Assembly (NCBI RefSeq): GCF_001449115.1
Contig: NZ_LAIJ01000008.1
Location: 1 to 60,976, forward strand
Direction of reading: 5' to 3'
Length of the DNA stretch: 60,976 nucleotides
From: Occallatibacter gabretensis
GTDB taxonomy: Bacteria > Acidobacteriota > Terriglobia > Terriglobales > Acidobacteriaceae
The translations under genes and the position numbers were made by a program. Positions 26,498 through 34,444 of this stretch are shown here, piece after piece. Under the pieces are notes generated by a model. It saw nothing but the letters and a program-made list of their open reading frames with translations. It was not told where the DNA came from and made no database searches. Positions within the stretch are counted from its first letter, which is position 1, and every line of letters starts with the position of its first letter.

Positions 26498-27100
26498 TTA
26501 GAACTTCCAGACCACTCCCGCATTTACTTTCCCGAAAAAATTCGGCAATCCGGGAACTCTGTACGGCACCGCAACCTTCAGGCTCTGAATTAGCGCTAAA
26601 TTCTCATAAACAAAGTCGCCGCCCGCTCGAACGGCAAACCGGCGGCTGATGGGCGTATCCACTCCTCCGCCCATCACGGTGGCGAAAGATGCCGTCATGC
26701 CCACGTGCGCGTTGGGTCCCCAATTCTGGTTGATACCCATGTCGCCACCCATCACCTCGCCATACAACGTCTCATGACCAAACTTGTGGCTATATTGAAA
26801 GCCGCCGAGAATGTAATAGGCGTTCTGCGGCGCGCCATAATTATTTGCTCTGTACTGCGTGGTGTCCATCTTGAAGCGGAGCTCGTGCCACATCTGCGGA
26901 AAAGCGAACGAAAGCTCCCATCCGTTCAGCGATTGCTGGTGTCCCGGAACTCCGTTAAAGGTATTCGACTGGTAAGAGTATCCCCCATACAGCTGATAGT
27001 GCTCAGGTCCGCCGGACTCGTGGACAGCAGGAGCAGCCTGTGCATGCGCCAGTACGGAGAAACACAGCAATGTAAGGAACGCGCTGAAACAACGCCGCAT
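26498..27100 (-). CDS. Probable outer-membrane beta-barrel protein
   Basis: A 200-residue protein with a signal peptide ending AHAQA. The rest is rich in alternating aromatic/polar strands (YQLYGGYSYQSNTF, YYILGGFQYSHKF, RRFAVRAGGDFVYE) and ends in a terminal Phe (GVVWKF), the usual outer-membrane insertion signal. Size fits an eight-stranded OmpX/OmpA-like barrel. No enzymatic motif is seen. Confidence 0.65.
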   Translation of the reverse strand: MRRCFSAFLTLLCFSVLAHAQAAPAVHESGGPEHYQLYGGYSYQSNTFNGVPGHQQSLNGWELSFAFPQMWHELRFKMDTTQYRANNYGAPQNAYYILGGFQYSHKFGHETLYGEVMGGDMGINQNWGPNAHVGMTASFATVMGGGVDTPISRRFAVRAGGDFVYENLALIQSLKVAVPYRVPGLPNFFGKVNAGVVWKF

Positions 27101-27304
27101 AGAAATCCCCTGTCATATCGGATCCAGGAAACCTGGCGGTACGGATTGATTCCATACAGAATGGTAAGTAATACAGCAAAACAGAAGAAATACGGTTGCT
27201 ACTTATCTGACCAGTCTTGATCCGGCCACGCAATTGAAAAACTATCTATAACCAACAAGATTCTAAACTGGCCATGCGTGGAATGCATAACTTCGGCCCA
27301 GCGC

Positions 27305-28234
27305 TTAGCGTCCGCTGGATGCAATTGCCTGGTCGATGGTCTGCTTAACGGCATCCGGAAGTAAAGGCATTGCGCCGGATTGCGAGGCGACCCATGCACC
27401 CCAGCGATTTCCAGCCTCATTCAGCACAGCCAGGCTTGCTCCGCGCAGAAGATAATGCGTCATTGCGGCGGTAAATGCGTCTCCAGCGCCAATCGTATCG
27501 ACTACATCCACAGCAATCCCGGGATGCTCATGCCAGCCGTCGCGCGCTACAAGCAGACTTCCCTGCCCGCCTCGTGTAATCGCCACCATGCGCAGCCTGG
27601 GAAACTCACTCAATAAGCGTTCCGACATACCGCGAAGATCAGCCTCCGGACCGGATTCTGCTCCGAGGCCCAGCAGGTCCATCACAATAGGAACCTCCGT
27701 GTCGTTCATCTTTAAAACTGTCGCCAGCTCCAGCGACTCCTCTACCACTTCGCCGGTGTGGAACGGGGCGCGGAGGTTCACGTCAAAGATGCGAATGCAA
27801 TCTTGCCGGGTCTGCGCGATCAGTTCCTGAATGGTCTGCTTCGAAGTAACATTCCGTTGTGCCAGCGAACCGAAGCAAACTGCGTCCGCTCTCTCCGCCA
27901 ATCGAACCCACTGATCCGAAAGCAATAAAAAGTCCCATGCCGCCGGCTGATGGATGGTGTACTCAGGCTGCCCGTTCTTGAGCGCGACCGTTACTCGACC
28001 GGTCTCATGGGAGGCATCAATTTGTAGAAACTCCGTGTCGGCGCGCAATCCGTCGAGCGACTCAACAGCCCTGCGGCCCAGATCGTCCCGCCCGATACGG
28101 CTCAAAATCGCTGCATGATTCCCCAGCCTGCCGACCATCACGGTAAAGTTCGCCGGCGCGCCGCCCAAGCGCGGCCCCTCCGGCAGCAGGTCCCATAGCA
28201 ATTCGCCAATGCCGAGAATCAAATGCGGCTTCAT
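27305..28234 (-). CDS. PfkB-family carbohydrate kinase (fructokinase-like)
   Basis: A 309-residue cytoplasmic kinase of the ribokinase fold. GELLWDLLPEG and GGAPANFTVMVGRLG (about 10-38) bind the sugar. DTIGAGDAF (about 246-254) is the second PfkB signature with the catalytic base D252 and the anion hole. RIGRDDLG and FDVNLR support a fructokinase/2-keto-3-deoxygluconate kinase-like member. It probably phosphorylates fructose or a related sugar with ATP. It is 41 bases downstream of the RraB-like gene on the same strand. Confidence 0.87.
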   Translation of the reverse strand: MKPHLILGIGELLWDLLPEGPRLGGAPANFTVMVGRLGNHAAILSRIGRDDLGRRAVESLDGLRADTEFLQIDASHETGRVTVALKNGQPEYTIHQPAAWDFLLLSDQWVRLAERADAVCFGSLAQRNVTSKQTIQELIAQTRQDCIRIFDVNLRAPFHTGEVVEESLELATVLKMNDTEVPIVMDLLGLGAESGPEADLRGMSERLLSEFPRLRMVAITRGGQGSLLVARDGWHEHPGIAVDVVDTIGAGDAFTAAMTHYLLRGASLAVLNEAGNRWGAWVASQSGAMPLLPDAVKQTIDQAIASSGR

Positions 28235-28275
28235 AGACTTGCTCTCACATCCTCACGGCTTTTCATCTGGAAGAA

Positions 28276-28638
28276 TCAGTTGTCTTTGGCTGGCTCGGAT
28301 TTCTGTACCAACGAACCCCAGCCCTTGTAGTCGATCCTGAACAATCTGCTCAAGCAAAGCATGAATCCGGAGACACTGAGAATCACGTGCTGAGTAATTG
28401 GCATATGAATAAACACAAGTACCCGAAATTTACCATCCTGCATCTCCTGAACTTCGGCTCTTCCGTAGCTTTTCCCATTCACAAATTCTACAAAGTCCTG
28501 CGCTTGTTCTCGCGTAGGGCTCAGGAAATCAAAATCAACTTCTCGCACAATGCTGAAAATGTCACCCAAAACATCATTTCGCTGCAGAAGGTCAGTGTCT
28601 GAAGCAGCAGTTTCATATAGCAGGTCAAACATGGTCAT
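28276..28638 (-). CDS. RraB-like protein (ribonuclease E inhibitor fold)
   Basis: A 120-residue protein. The layout REVDFDFLSPTREQAQDFVEFVN, then a strand pair with DGKFRVLVFIHMPITQHVIL, and a closing RIDYKGWGSLV matches the RraB family, in which the D-Y-x-G-W-G end is the most conserved part. In gamma-proteobacteria RraB binds RNase E and alters mRNA decay. Whether this protein does so is unknown; no RNase E gene is in the window. Family call is moderate, function is inference. Confidence 0.55.
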   Translation of the reverse strand: MTMFDLLYETAASDTDLLQRNDVLGDIFSIVREVDFDFLSPTREQAQDFVEFVNGKSYGRAEVQEMQDGKFRVLVFIHMPITQHVILSVSGFMLCLSRLFRIDYKGWGSLVQKSEPAKDN

Positions 28639-28704
28639 GAAGGAAGAATAGCGGAGGTATCAATTGGCAAGATGTTTTTGTTTTCTACTCCAAGTTTCCT
28701 ATCT

Positions 28705-29502
28705 CTATTCCCTGCTGTGCCACCGCCAGATTGAGCAATCTTCATAATCCGTCGAGGCGTATTCGCCATCCGGCTGATTCGTCAGAATAGCGTGATCGGC
28801 CTTTGCATCGGCTCGCGATCGCTTCACCTGCCGCTGAAAGTAGCGTACAAATCCCCTCTGCTGCTCCAGAATGTGCTCCTGCTCATGGTTGACATAGAGC
28901 AGATCCAGTTCGCCCGGCCTGTTTTCAAAGCTCTGCGCGCAGTGACGTAGAAACCGCTGCATCACCACTGCACCAAACGGGTTAAACAGAAACGCCACGC
29001 ATGGCCCCTGCGGAAACGGAAATGCGGTCGCATCCGCCTGAACCAGATGTACCGGAGACCGCAAGCGGTCTGCCTTGCGCCACACCGTCAGGTTTTTCCG
29101 CGCGATGCGCACCAGCGCCGGGTGCGTTTCTACGCCAATGACCGCGTGAAACGGAATCTCCGCGGCCAGCAGCATGGCGCGGCCCATTCCCGCACCGATG
29201 TCGATAAAAGTGGTCTCTTCCAGCGCAAATGCCGGCCGAATCCGGCGCCACCGGCGCACCAACGTGTAAAAAACTGAAGGCGCAATCCCGTAATACGCCG
29301 TCGTGTGCCGATCATGCGGGCTGCCCGTCTTCAGATGCCTTCCTGCCACGAGCCCGCTCGTCCGCACCCCATATTCCAGGTCGAACGGATGCGGCAGAAA
29401 CCCATCTTTTTTATTCAGGCCGTACAGTCGCGGTCCGCGCTTCGGCTTTTCAATCGAATTCAACTTCCGCCAAGCCTCTCTGTCAACAAAACTTTCCTGC
29501 AT
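28705..29502 (-). CDS. Class I SAM-dependent methyltransferase-like protein
   Basis: About 265 residues from the ATG at 29502; a longer frame to 29607 needs a TTG start without support. TFIDIGAGMGRAMLLAAE is motif I of the Rossmann methyltransferase fold. GVETHP follows as the acidic end of strand 2, VQADAT as motif II and FLFNPFG as motif IV. The NPF(G) motif is seen in some N- and C-methyltransferases. Substrate unknown. The N-terminal ~70 residues before the SAM domain are basic and do not resemble a known domain. Confidence 0.75.
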   Translation of the reverse strand: MQESFVDREAWRKLNSIEKPKRGPRLYGLNKKDGFLPHPFDLEYGVRTSGLVAGRHLKTGSPHDRHTTAYYGIAPSVFYTLVRRWRRIRPAFALEETTFIDIGAGMGRAMLLAAEIPFHAVIGVETHPALVRIARKNLTVWRKADRLRSPVHLVQADATAFPFPQGPCVAFLFNPFGAVVMQRFLRHCAQSFENRPGELDLLYVNHEQEHILEQQRGFVRYFQRQVKRSRADAKADHAILTNQPDGEYASTDYEDCSIWRWHSRE

Positions 29503-29659
29503 TTTAGCCGTAGGGATGTTGACAACTGTTTCACAGCTAGTCACCCTATCCAGCCTGAAAGCTCCCGCTGGTGCGTCGGGGGAAACTGGTCCAGCACACG
29601 CAAACAACCAGCCACCCCGCTTGCGGCATCTAGCCGATCACATGGAAAGCGAGGGCGCT

Positions 29660-29863
29660 ATGTCAACTCAGATAAAAAAGTGTGGGAATGCAGCCTGTAC
29701 CTGTACCCTGCCAGATCACAAGTCCAAGTATTGCAGTGCACACTGCGAAGGCATGGCAGAAAAGGTCGAAATCATGTGCACCTGCGGTCATGCCAGCTGC
29801 GGCTCGACCGAGGTCATCGCCGCGCCCGCTGAACCTGTGCAACCGACACAGCCGCTGGTTTAG
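29660..29863 (+). CDS. Small Cys-rich, metallothionein-like protein
   Basis: A 67-residue protein from the ATG at 29660, with GAGGG four bases upstream. Eight cysteines fall in the first 47 residues as C8, C13, C15, C25, C29, C40, C42 and C47, with H28 and H44 in between. The pattern Cx4CxC...YCxxxC...CxCxHxxC resembles bacterial SmtA-type metallothioneins that bind zinc or cadmium. The last 20 residues are a Pro/Ala/Glu tail. Longer upstream frames overlap the methyltransferase gene and are not supported. Confidence 0.65.
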   Translation: MSTQIKKCGNAACTCTLPDHKSKYCSAHCEGMAEKVEIMCTCGHASCGSTEVIAAPAEPVQPTQPLV

Positions 29864-29905
29864 CAAAGCGGTTCCGAAAATGGGAAAATCCGCATCCCGT
29901 CGCGT

Positions 29906-30007
29906 GCATAGGTCTTAACGGTTCCTCGTCACGAGGAATGAGTGACATCTATGCCCTCGGCGCGATACCCTTGTTGGGTATCCGTGTGAACTGCGCGGTG
30001 CGAGGAG
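29906..30007 (+). promoter_or_regulatory. Structured 5' leader of ilvE, candidate cis-regulatory RNA
   Basis: GCATAG (29906-29911) can pair with CTATGC (29949-29954) and encloses the perfect hairpin TTCCTCG-TCA-CGAGGAA (29922-29938). A second perfect hairpin, GATACCC-TTGTT-GGGTATC, lies at 29964-29982. CCTCG (29955-29959) can pair with CGAGG (30001-30005), covering part of the GAGGAG ribosome site (30002-30007). GTCAC (29928-29932) can instead pair with GTGAC (29942-29946), excluding the first hairpin. I cannot match it to a known riboswitch class. Confidence 0.5.
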
Positions 30008-30019
30008 CAGAAACTCTCC

Positions 30020-30961
30020 ATGCCTATCCAAGCCACCAGTAAAATCTGGCATAACGGCCACCTCATCCCATGGGAGCAGGCCACACTTCACGTCATGAGC
30101 CATGTTGTTCACTATGGCTCCAGCGTCTTTGAAGGTATTCGTTGCTATGGACAGCCCCAGGGCGGAGCGATCTTCCGCCTGCCTGAGCACATGCAGCGCC
30201 TCATTGACTCCGCCAAGATCTACCGCATGGAAATCCCATACACGCTCGACGAGCTATGTGCAGCGGTCGTGGACGTCACCGAAGCCAATAACGTGTCGCC
30301 ATGCTACATCCGGCCCATCGTCCTGCGCGGCTATGGCGAAATGGGCGTCAACCCCAAGGGTTCGCCTATTGAGGTCTACGTCGCCAACTTCCCGTGGGGC
30401 AAATACATGCCCGGCCACGGCGGCGCGGATGTCTGCGTCTCCAGCTGGAACCGCCTTGCCCCGAACACCATGCCCGCGCTCGCCAAAGCCGGCGCAAACT
30501 ACATGAACTCGCAGCTCATCCGCATGGAAGCCGATATCAACGGCTACGCCGAGGGCATTGGCCTGGACGTGAACGGCCTTGTCAGCGAGGGCTCCGGCGA
30601 GAACATCTTCCTGGTCCGCAACGGCGTTCTCTACACCCCACCGCTCGCGAACTCCGCGCTTTCAGGCATCACGCGCGACTCCGTTCTCACCATCGCGCGC
30701 CATCTGGGCCTTACCGTCACGGAGCAGTCAGTTCCCCGCGAGCTGCTTTACATCGCCGACGAAGTCTTCTTCACCGGCACGGCAGCGGAGGTCTCGCCCA
30801 TCCGCTCCATTGACCGCATCGTGATTGGCAACGGCGAGCCCGGCGAGATCACCAAGCAGATCGCCGATGAGTTCTTCGGCATTGCCAACGGCCTTAAGCC
30901 CGACCGCTTTGGCTGGCTCACGCACGTCAAGGTGACAGCACAAGAGCCGGTCACGGCATAG
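30020..30961 (+). CDS. ilvE: Branched-chain amino acid aminotransferase
   Basis: A 313-residue PLP enzyme of fold type IV. It interconverts leucine, isoleucine and valine with their 2-oxo acids, using glutamate/2-oxoglutarate. HYGSSVFEGIRCY (about 31-43), RLPEHMQRL, the PLP lysine in ALAKAGANYMNSQ (K156) and GLVSEGSGENIFLVRNG (about 186-202) are the class IV signatures. Length is typical. Its leader is strongly structured and may control translation; AGGAG lies 12 bases before the ATG, somewhat far. A terminator follows directly. Confidence 0.95.
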   Translation: MPIQATSKIWHNGHLIPWEQATLHVMSHVVHYGSSVFEGIRCYGQPQGGAIFRLPEHMQRLIDSAKIYRMEIPYTLDELCAAVVDVTEANNVSPCYIRPIVLRGYGEMGVNPKGSPIEVYVANFPWGKYMPGHGGADVCVSSWNRLAPNTMPALAKAGANYMNSQLIRMEADINGYAEGIGLDVNGLVSEGSGENIFLVRNGVLYTPPLANSALSGITRDSVLTIARHLGLTVTEQSVPRELLYIADEVFFTGTAAEVSPIRSIDRIVIGNGEPGEITKQIADEFFGIANGLKPDRFGWLTHVKVTAQEPVTA

Positions 30962-30983
30962 CTGCACATCCTCATCGCGAAAC

Positions 30984-31017
30984 AAATGGGCGGCCTTCTG
31001 GCTGCCCATTTCCTTTT
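30984..31017 (+). terminator. ilvE terminator
   Basis: AAATGGGCGGCC (30984-30995) pairs with GGCTGCCCATTT (31000-31011) around TTCT, with one G-T pair, followed by CCTTTTC. Confidence 0.85.
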
Positions 31018-31094
31018 CTGGCCTACATGAAAAATCCATGAACCCCGCCTGGAAGTCATCCAGCGCCGCAGCCTGATTCTTTATCATCAGAGTT

Positions 31095-32795
31095 ATGCAA
31101 TTCAGTTCCCGCTTTCTTCGCGCTCTGTGGTGTGTGTCGCTGTCTCTCCTGATCGCATTTGCGCCCATTCCTGCGCGCGCCCAAGCCTATGTCGGCAAGC
31201 CGAAACTCATCGTCATCGTCGTCATCGACCAGTTCCGCGGCGACTATCTCAACCGCTGGCGCAGCGAGTTCAAGGGCCGCGGCTTTCGCCTCTTTATGAA
31301 TGAAGGCGCCTGGTTTACCGACTGCTACTACGATTACGCCAACACCAAGACCGCGCCTGGCCACGCCACCATCGGTACTGGAGCCTACTCCGACGGTCAC
31401 GGCATCGAGACCAACGATTGGTGGGACGCCTCGCGCTCGGACGCGCACAAGGTCAGCTCGGTCGAAGACGAGCGCTACCAGCTCGTCGATCTGCCAGCGA
31501 GTTCCATCCCGGCCAATGCTCCCGGAGCACCGTCCACGGCTGCGAAGTTCCTCATCGGCTCCTCACCGCGCAATCTCCGCGCCACCACGCTGGGCGACGA
31601 GCTGCGGCTCGCGACGCAGGGAAAATCGAAGGTCTTTGGCATCTCGCTCAAGGACCGCGCATCGATCCTGCCCGCCGGCCAGTCCGCCAACGGAGCTTAC
31701 TGGATCGATCAGTCCAGCGGCATCTTCACCACCTCCACTTATTACATGGAACATCTGCCCACCTGGGCCACGACCTTCAACGCCTCTGACCGCCGTCTGC
31801 AGGCTGAAAAGGAAGCCTTCGTCGAGAACACCACGCAGTTCTACGAGCTGGTTGGTCGCACTCCGGCAGCCAACCGCTATGAGCTTGACTTCGCCAAGGC
31901 CCTCATTACCGGCGAAAAACTGGGCCAGAACGGCGTCACTGATCTCGTCACAGTCTCGCTCTCCGCCAACGACATTCAGGGCCACCAGTTCGGCCCCGAT
32001 TCCGACTTCGAAAAGCAGATGGTTGTCTCGCTCGATAGCGATCTCGACGGCTTCTTCTCCTGGCTCGACAAGACCGTCGGCCTCAATAACGTCTGGCTTG
32101 CGCTTACGGCGGATCACGGCGTCGCGCCCGTTCCCGGAGAGGCTGCGCAGCTCGGCATCAACGCCACGAACGTGGACATGGAAAAGGTATACGAGACCGT
32201 CAACGAAAAACTGAATGCGCGCTATTCGCCGGGCGCAAAGCAGGTGTATCTGATGCCCGGCCCGGACCTGCCTTACATCGTGCTTAACCGCAAGGCATTT
32301 GAGAGTGCCAAGGTGGACGAAAAGGCTGCGGAAGAAGTTGTCTCTGCGACCCTGCGAGAGGCTGTCGCCAGCCTGCCGCGTCCGGACGATGGCCCGCTTC
32401 CTGCGCAGCATCGGCTTGCTCCCACGCCGCGCCTCCAATATGTCTACACCCGCCTTCAGCTTGCCAACGGTGAGGTTCCACCCTCCGAGTGGGGCCGTCT
32501 GCTCTCGCACAGCTACGCAGAGCACGGCAACTGGTTCGTCATGGCAGTATTCAACGCCTACCAGATTGAGGGCTATAGCTCGAACTCCGGAACCACGCAC
32601 TTCGCGCCCTGGTCGTATGACCGCCATGTGCCGCTCGCGTTTTACGGCGCGCCGTTTGTGCCCGGTGAGTACCACAACCTCGTCGCTCCCGTAGATCTTG
32701 CCGTGACCTTCTCCTCGCTCGCCGGAGTCAATCGGCCATCGGCTGCCGTGGGCCGTGTGCTGACGGAGGCCATCAAGCCGATTCAAGTCCAGTAA
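31095..32795 (+). CDS. Exported alkaline phosphatase superfamily protein (PafA / type I phosphodiesterase-like)
   Basis: A 566-residue protein with a signal peptide ending RARAQA. LIVIVVIDQFRGDYLNRW places the first metal ligand D45. NTKTAPGHATIGTG supplies the nucleophile Thr (T86), as in PafA-like phosphatases, which use Thr where classical PhoA uses Ser. SANDIQGHQFGPDS and LTADHGVAPVPGE carry the remaining Asp/His ligands. Expected to hydrolyse phosphate mono- or diesters in the periplasm. It stands between ilvE and pyrD without an operon partner. Confidence 0.85.
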   Translation: MQFSSRFLRALWCVSLSLLIAFAPIPARAQAYVGKPKLIVIVVIDQFRGDYLNRWRSEFKGRGFRLFMNEGAWFTDCYYDYANTKTAPGHATIGTGAYSDGHGIETNDWWDASRSDAHKVSSVEDERYQLVDLPASSIPANAPGAPSTAAKFLIGSSPRNLRATTLGDELRLATQGKSKVFGISLKDRASILPAGQSANGAYWIDQSSGIFTTSTYYMEHLPTWATTFNASDRRLQAEKEAFVENTTQFYELVGRTPAANRYELDFAKALITGEKLGQNGVTDLVTVSLSANDIQGHQFGPDSDFEKQMVVSLDSDLDGFFSWLDKTVGLNNVWLALTADHGVAPVPGEAAQLGINATNVDMEKVYETVNEKLNARYSPGAKQVYLMPGPDLPYIVLNRKAFESAKVDEKAAEEVVSATLREAVASLPRPDDGPLPAQHRLAPTPRLQYVYTRLQLANGEVPPSEWGRLLSHSYAEHGNWFVMAVFNAYQIEGYSSNSGTTHFAPWSYDRHVPLAFYGAPFVPGEYHNLVAPVDLAVTFSSLAGVNRPSAAVGRVLTEAIKPIQVQ

Positions 32796-32801
32796 ACTGA
32801 T

Positions 32802-32833
32802 ACAGAGATCAGTTGTCAGAGCTCAGAGATCAG
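32802..32833. repeat. Dispersed short repeat, copy A
   Basis: Built of the motif TCAGAGATCAG and variants (ATCAG-TTGTCAGAG-CTCAGAGATCAG). It lies just after the PafA-like gene. Copy B on the other strand and copy C at 57257-57290 share the unit. Confidence 0.6.
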
Positions 32834-32875
32834 CAACGCATCCATACGCTGCACAATGCCGCGCTGTGATACGAA

Positions 32876-32908
32876 AACTGATCTCTGACCCCTGATCTCT
32901 GAACCCTG
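32876..32908. repeat. Dispersed short repeat, copy B (inverted)
   Basis: AACTGATCTCTGACC and CCTGATCTCTGAACC, the reverse complement of the copy A/C unit, ending two bases before the pyrD start. It takes up the place where a ribosome site would be expected and could form a long-range hairpin with copy A across 42 bases. Confidence 0.6.
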
Positions 32909-32910
32909 TT

Positions 32911-33834
32911 ATGAAGCCAGATATGAAAGTTCAGTTGGCCGGCATTGAGCTGGCCAACCCCGTCATCGCCGCCAGCGGCACCTTTGGTTATGGCATCGAG
33001 TTTGAGGAGATGGTCTCGCTCGAGCGCCTCGGCGGCTTTGTCACCAAGGGCATCTCGATTCAGCCCCTGACGGGCCATGCCGCTCCGCGCATCCTCCAGA
33101 CCGCCGCCGGCATGATGAACGCCATCGGCCTGCAGAATGTCGGCGTCGATGCCTTCATCGCAGAGAAACTGCCCGCCCTCGCCCGCTATCCCGCCTGCAA
33201 AATCTTCGTCAACGTCTTCGGCTACACCGTCGGCGAGTACATCAGCGTCATCCAAAAGCTCAACGAGGCCGAAAACATCGCCGCCTACGAGCTCAACGTC
33301 TCCTGCCCCAACGTCCACGCCGGCGGCATGACCTTCGGCGCAGATCCCGGCTCTCTGGAATTCCTCGTCTCTTCCGCGCGCTCGGTTACCAAGCGACCGC
33401 TCATCGCCAAACTCTCGCCGAACGTCACTTCCATTGCAGAGATGGCCCGCGTCGCGGCCAACTCCGGTGCAGACGCCATCTCGCTCGTCAACACCTTCCT
33501 CGCGCTGTCGATTGATATTGAAACCCGCAAGCCGCGCCTCACCAACACCACCGGCGGCCTCTCAGGTCCAGCCATCAAGCCTATCGCTGTCCGCATGGTG
33601 TATGAGACTGCCCGCGCAGTAAACGTCCCTGTCATCGGCATGGGTGGGATCATGACGCCGGAAGACGCAGTGGAATTCATGCTCGCCGGAGCTACAGCCG
33701 TCCAGGTCGGCACCGCCAGCTACGCTGATCCCCGCGCTACTGAGCGCATTGCGAAGGGCATGGAATCCTGGTGCCGCAGCCATCATGTGGAGCGGGTAGC
33801 AAGTCTGACGGGCGCAATCGATATATCGAAGTAA
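32911..33834 (+). CDS. pyrD: Dihydroorotate dehydrogenase, class 1B type
   Basis: A 307-residue flavoprotein of pyrimidine synthesis that oxidises dihydroorotate to orotate. IAASGTFGYG (about 19-28), NAIGLQNVGVD (about 70-80), NVSCPN with the catalytic base C132, GGLSGPAIKPIA and VIGMGGIMTPEDAVEFMLAGATAVQVGTA are the signatures. Cys as base marks class 1. The short N-terminus without membrane helix and the overall sequence point to class 1B, which normally uses a PyrK electron-transfer subunit; no pyrK gene is in the window. No ribosome site precedes the ATG; repeat copy B occupies the leader. Confidence 0.92.
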   Translation: MKPDMKVQLAGIELANPVIAASGTFGYGIEFEEMVSLERLGGFVTKGISIQPLTGHAAPRILQTAAGMMNAIGLQNVGVDAFIAEKLPALARYPACKIFVNVFGYTVGEYISVIQKLNEAENIAAYELNVSCPNVHAGGMTFGADPGSLEFLVSSARSVTKRPLIAKLSPNVTSIAEMARVAANSGADAISLVNTFLALSIDIETRKPRLTNTTGGLSGPAIKPIAVRMVYETARAVNVPVIGMGGIMTPEDAVEFMLAGATAVQVGTASYADPRATERIAKGMESWCRSHHVERVASLTGAIDISK

Positions 33835-33930
33835 TAATGCTGCGGTTTCGGACGATTCCGGCATGCAGGATGTATGTGGTAAGGTGTCGTCACACGAAAA
33901 TCTCAAGCTACATTGCTAATGAGGAGAATC

Positions 33931-34326
33931 ATGCGTAGGATCATTGTCGTTTTTGCCATTTTTGTTGTTTCGGTAAGTCTCTACGGCCAGAAGGTACGAT
34001 ACGGACAGCAACTGCCCGACGCTAAGTCAGGCGTAGATTACCCAATCCAGGCGCATATCTACGCCGTACACCTTCGTACTGAGTGTACGCAGTCACCGTG
34101 TACGGACGTGGTGTACTCGGATGCGCTCGTGAATGGCAAAAGGCTCGAATTCAGGAGCAATAGCTACCTCCCCTACATTTCTCAGACGATCTCGCTGGGA
34201 GACTATCGTGCGCGCATCGTAAAAGCCGCTTCCAGATCAAGCGCAGGTGAGATCGGCGATACATACGAGTTAGTGGTACAGGGAAACAAAACACTTCGTT
34301 GCGTAGTCACCGGAATCGCTGAGTAA
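33931..34326 (+). CDS. Small exported protein of unknown function
   Basis: 131 residues from the ATG at 33931, with GAGGAG four bases before it; the longer frame would start at TTG and is less likely. A signal peptide (MRRIIVVFAIFVVSVSLYGQ) is followed by a beta-rich domain with two cysteines close together (RTECTQSPCTDVVYSD) and a third near the end. I do not recognise it. The shape suggests a small extracytoplasmic beta-sandwich. Confidence 0.65.
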   Translation: MRRIIVVFAIFVVSVSLYGQKVRYGQQLPDAKSGVDYPIQAHIYAVHLRTECTQSPCTDVVYSDALVNGKRLEFRSNSYLPYISQTISLGDYRARIVKAASRSSAGEIGDTYELVVQGNKTLRCVVTGIAE

Positions 34327-34444
34327 CTCTGCCGCGCTTTGATGAATCTTGCGAAGATAACAGAGCGAACAATGGGTAACCCATTCCACTCTCATGCGTC
34401 CTAGATTCCAGTTCCGTACCCATATACACTCATTGCGTCCCTGC

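Noticed and set aside
29303..29659. N-terminal extension of the metallothionein-like frame
   Set aside because: It overlaps the methyltransferase gene on the other strand, and the internal ATG at 29660 has its own ribosome site.
31563..32786. 407-residue minus-strand open frame opposite the PafA-like gene
   Set aside because: The plus strand has clear catalytic motifs; the antisense frame has no ribosome site or family features.
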